Assembly (NCBI GenBank): GCA_037126765.1
Contig: JBBCBC010000016.1
Location: 18,915,778-18,979,777 of the forward strand
Reading direction: 5' to 3'
DNA length: 64,000 bases
Source of the DNA: Stenogyne calaminthoides
Taxonomy: Eukaryota; Streptophyta; Magnoliopsida; Lamiales; Lamiaceae
The notes under the pieces were generated by a model. The model saw only the letters and a program-made list of their open reading frames with translations, made no database searches and was not told the DNA's origin. The position numbers were made by a program, and so were the translations under genes. Below, in pieces: positions 63,600 to 64,000 of this stretch (the first letter of the stretch is position 1; each line of letters starts with the position of its first letter).

Positions 63600-64000
63600 G
63601 TCCTTTTTGTAAGTAACTCATTATTGAGTCATCAAGTTTCTTGTTAAGAACATTATTTTAGGCGATCGTAATTACGAACCGATGGGCGTCGTCTGGATTA
63701 GCGACCCTGTGTTTGTTGTGTTAAATCACTCGGCATCTATTTGTTGCGCGTGCCAAAGCATCAGCGAATGAATTACCCAATGGTTGGTAATTGTTCAATG
63801 AAAACTTGGTCAAAATGCTCGAGCAACTCTTTTTGCTAGTTGTTGATATTGTGCCATTTATTACTTGCCTCGGGCCTCGTACTACTTTATTACTTGATAG
63901 CGATTATCGAGAATCGCTATAGATCATCGACCTCACGAATTCCCATTGTCATTGCCATCTGTAGTCCGGCGATCAAAGCCGTATTGGCCTCATTATTTTA
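63600..64000 (-). pseudogene. Gypsy-C RNase H-like domain edge
   Basis: At the window end the minus strand reads NEANTALIAGLQMAMTMGIR (63998-63935 approximately), corresponding to NNEAEYKALINGLEMSTAMG of Gypsy-B. A stop and frame changes follow. The remainder of the element lies beyond 64000. Confidence 0.65.

Larger units (their letters stand above)
56483..64000 (-). mobile_element. Gypsy-C: decayed Tat/Retand-type element, continues past window
   Basis: Minus-strand order from the window end: RNase H edge (about 64000-63600), integrase (63520-62648), a 2-kb spacer, antisense aORF on the plus strand (57658 to about 60660), PPT (57397-57384) and 3' LTR (57383-56483). The arrangement equals Gypsy-B. 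Catalytic residues and frames are largely lost, so this is the oldest or most damaged of the three Tat copies. Its 3' LTR touches the truncated Sirevirus-2. Confidence 0.75.

Noticed and set aside
1..64000. CRISPR arrays, bacterial operons, tRNA or rRNA genes
   Set aside because: No regular spacer arrays, Shine-Dalgarno context or cloverleaf-like sequences were recognised; the window is plant repetitive DNA.

Overview
The window is plant nuclear DNA, probably from a eudicot (the exact species cannot be read from it). The evidence is Ty1/copia elements of the Angela/Tork-like and Sirevirus types, Ty3/gypsy elements of the Tat/Retand type, tRNA-iMet-type primer sites, Stowaway, hAT and CACTA-type MITEs, and GT-AG introns. 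I find no complete conventional host gene. About 88% of the window (7.46-64.0 kb) is one nested and truncated cluster of LTR retrotransposons.

Layout. 1-7461: AT-rich, gene-poor flank with a Stowaway MITE (2323-2569), a hAT-type MITE (4083-4662), a poly(A)-tailed retroposon (5862-6119), a TRIM-like miniature LTR element (6548-6835), a non-autonomous CACTA element (6924-7349) and a few exon-like scraps. 7462-14621: Copia-1 (+), 5' LTR, long leader, gag-PR-IN-RT-partial RNase H, cut off before its 3' LTR. 14622-22850: Gypsy-A (+), gag C-terminus to integrase, then an antisense additional ORF (aORF); both LTRs missing. 22860-30871: Sirevirus-1 (-), gag C-terminus to RNase H, plus an env-like ORF. 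30872-38340: Copia-2 (-), sister of Copia-1, whose 3' LTR is split by a solo LTR of the Sirevirus-2 family (32141-34072). 38341-51548: Gypsy-B (-), a head-to-tail partial tandem in which one LTR (39444-40026) serves two internal regions; it is broken by two solo LTRs (45984-47232 and 49196-51041), each with a perfect 5-bp target duplication. 51549-56482: Sirevirus-2 (+), 5' LTR, an intact gag ORF, decayed protease, truncated. 56483-64000: Gypsy-C (-), an old decayed Tat copy with 3' LTR, aORF, integrase and the edge of RNase H, running off the window.

How the parts work together. Each element once encoded capsid (gag), protease, integrase, reverse transcriptase and RNase H for copy-and-paste movement; almost every frame is now broken and several catalytic residues are lost (YVND for YVDD in two reverse transcriptases, DGG for DSG in two proteases). 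The most interesting signal is in the three Tat elements. Downstream of pol, on the opposite strand, each carries an aORF with its own TATA box 120-150 bp before the start codon. The aORF is divided by short GT-AG introns at the same places in different copies, so it looks like a small convergent gene embedded head-on against pol. Other items worth checking are three consecutive hairpin repeats in the Copia-1 leader, the shared-LTR tandem, an env-like ORF with a possible promoter and 5'-UTR intron of its own, and a minisatellite inside the Sirevirus-2 LTR.
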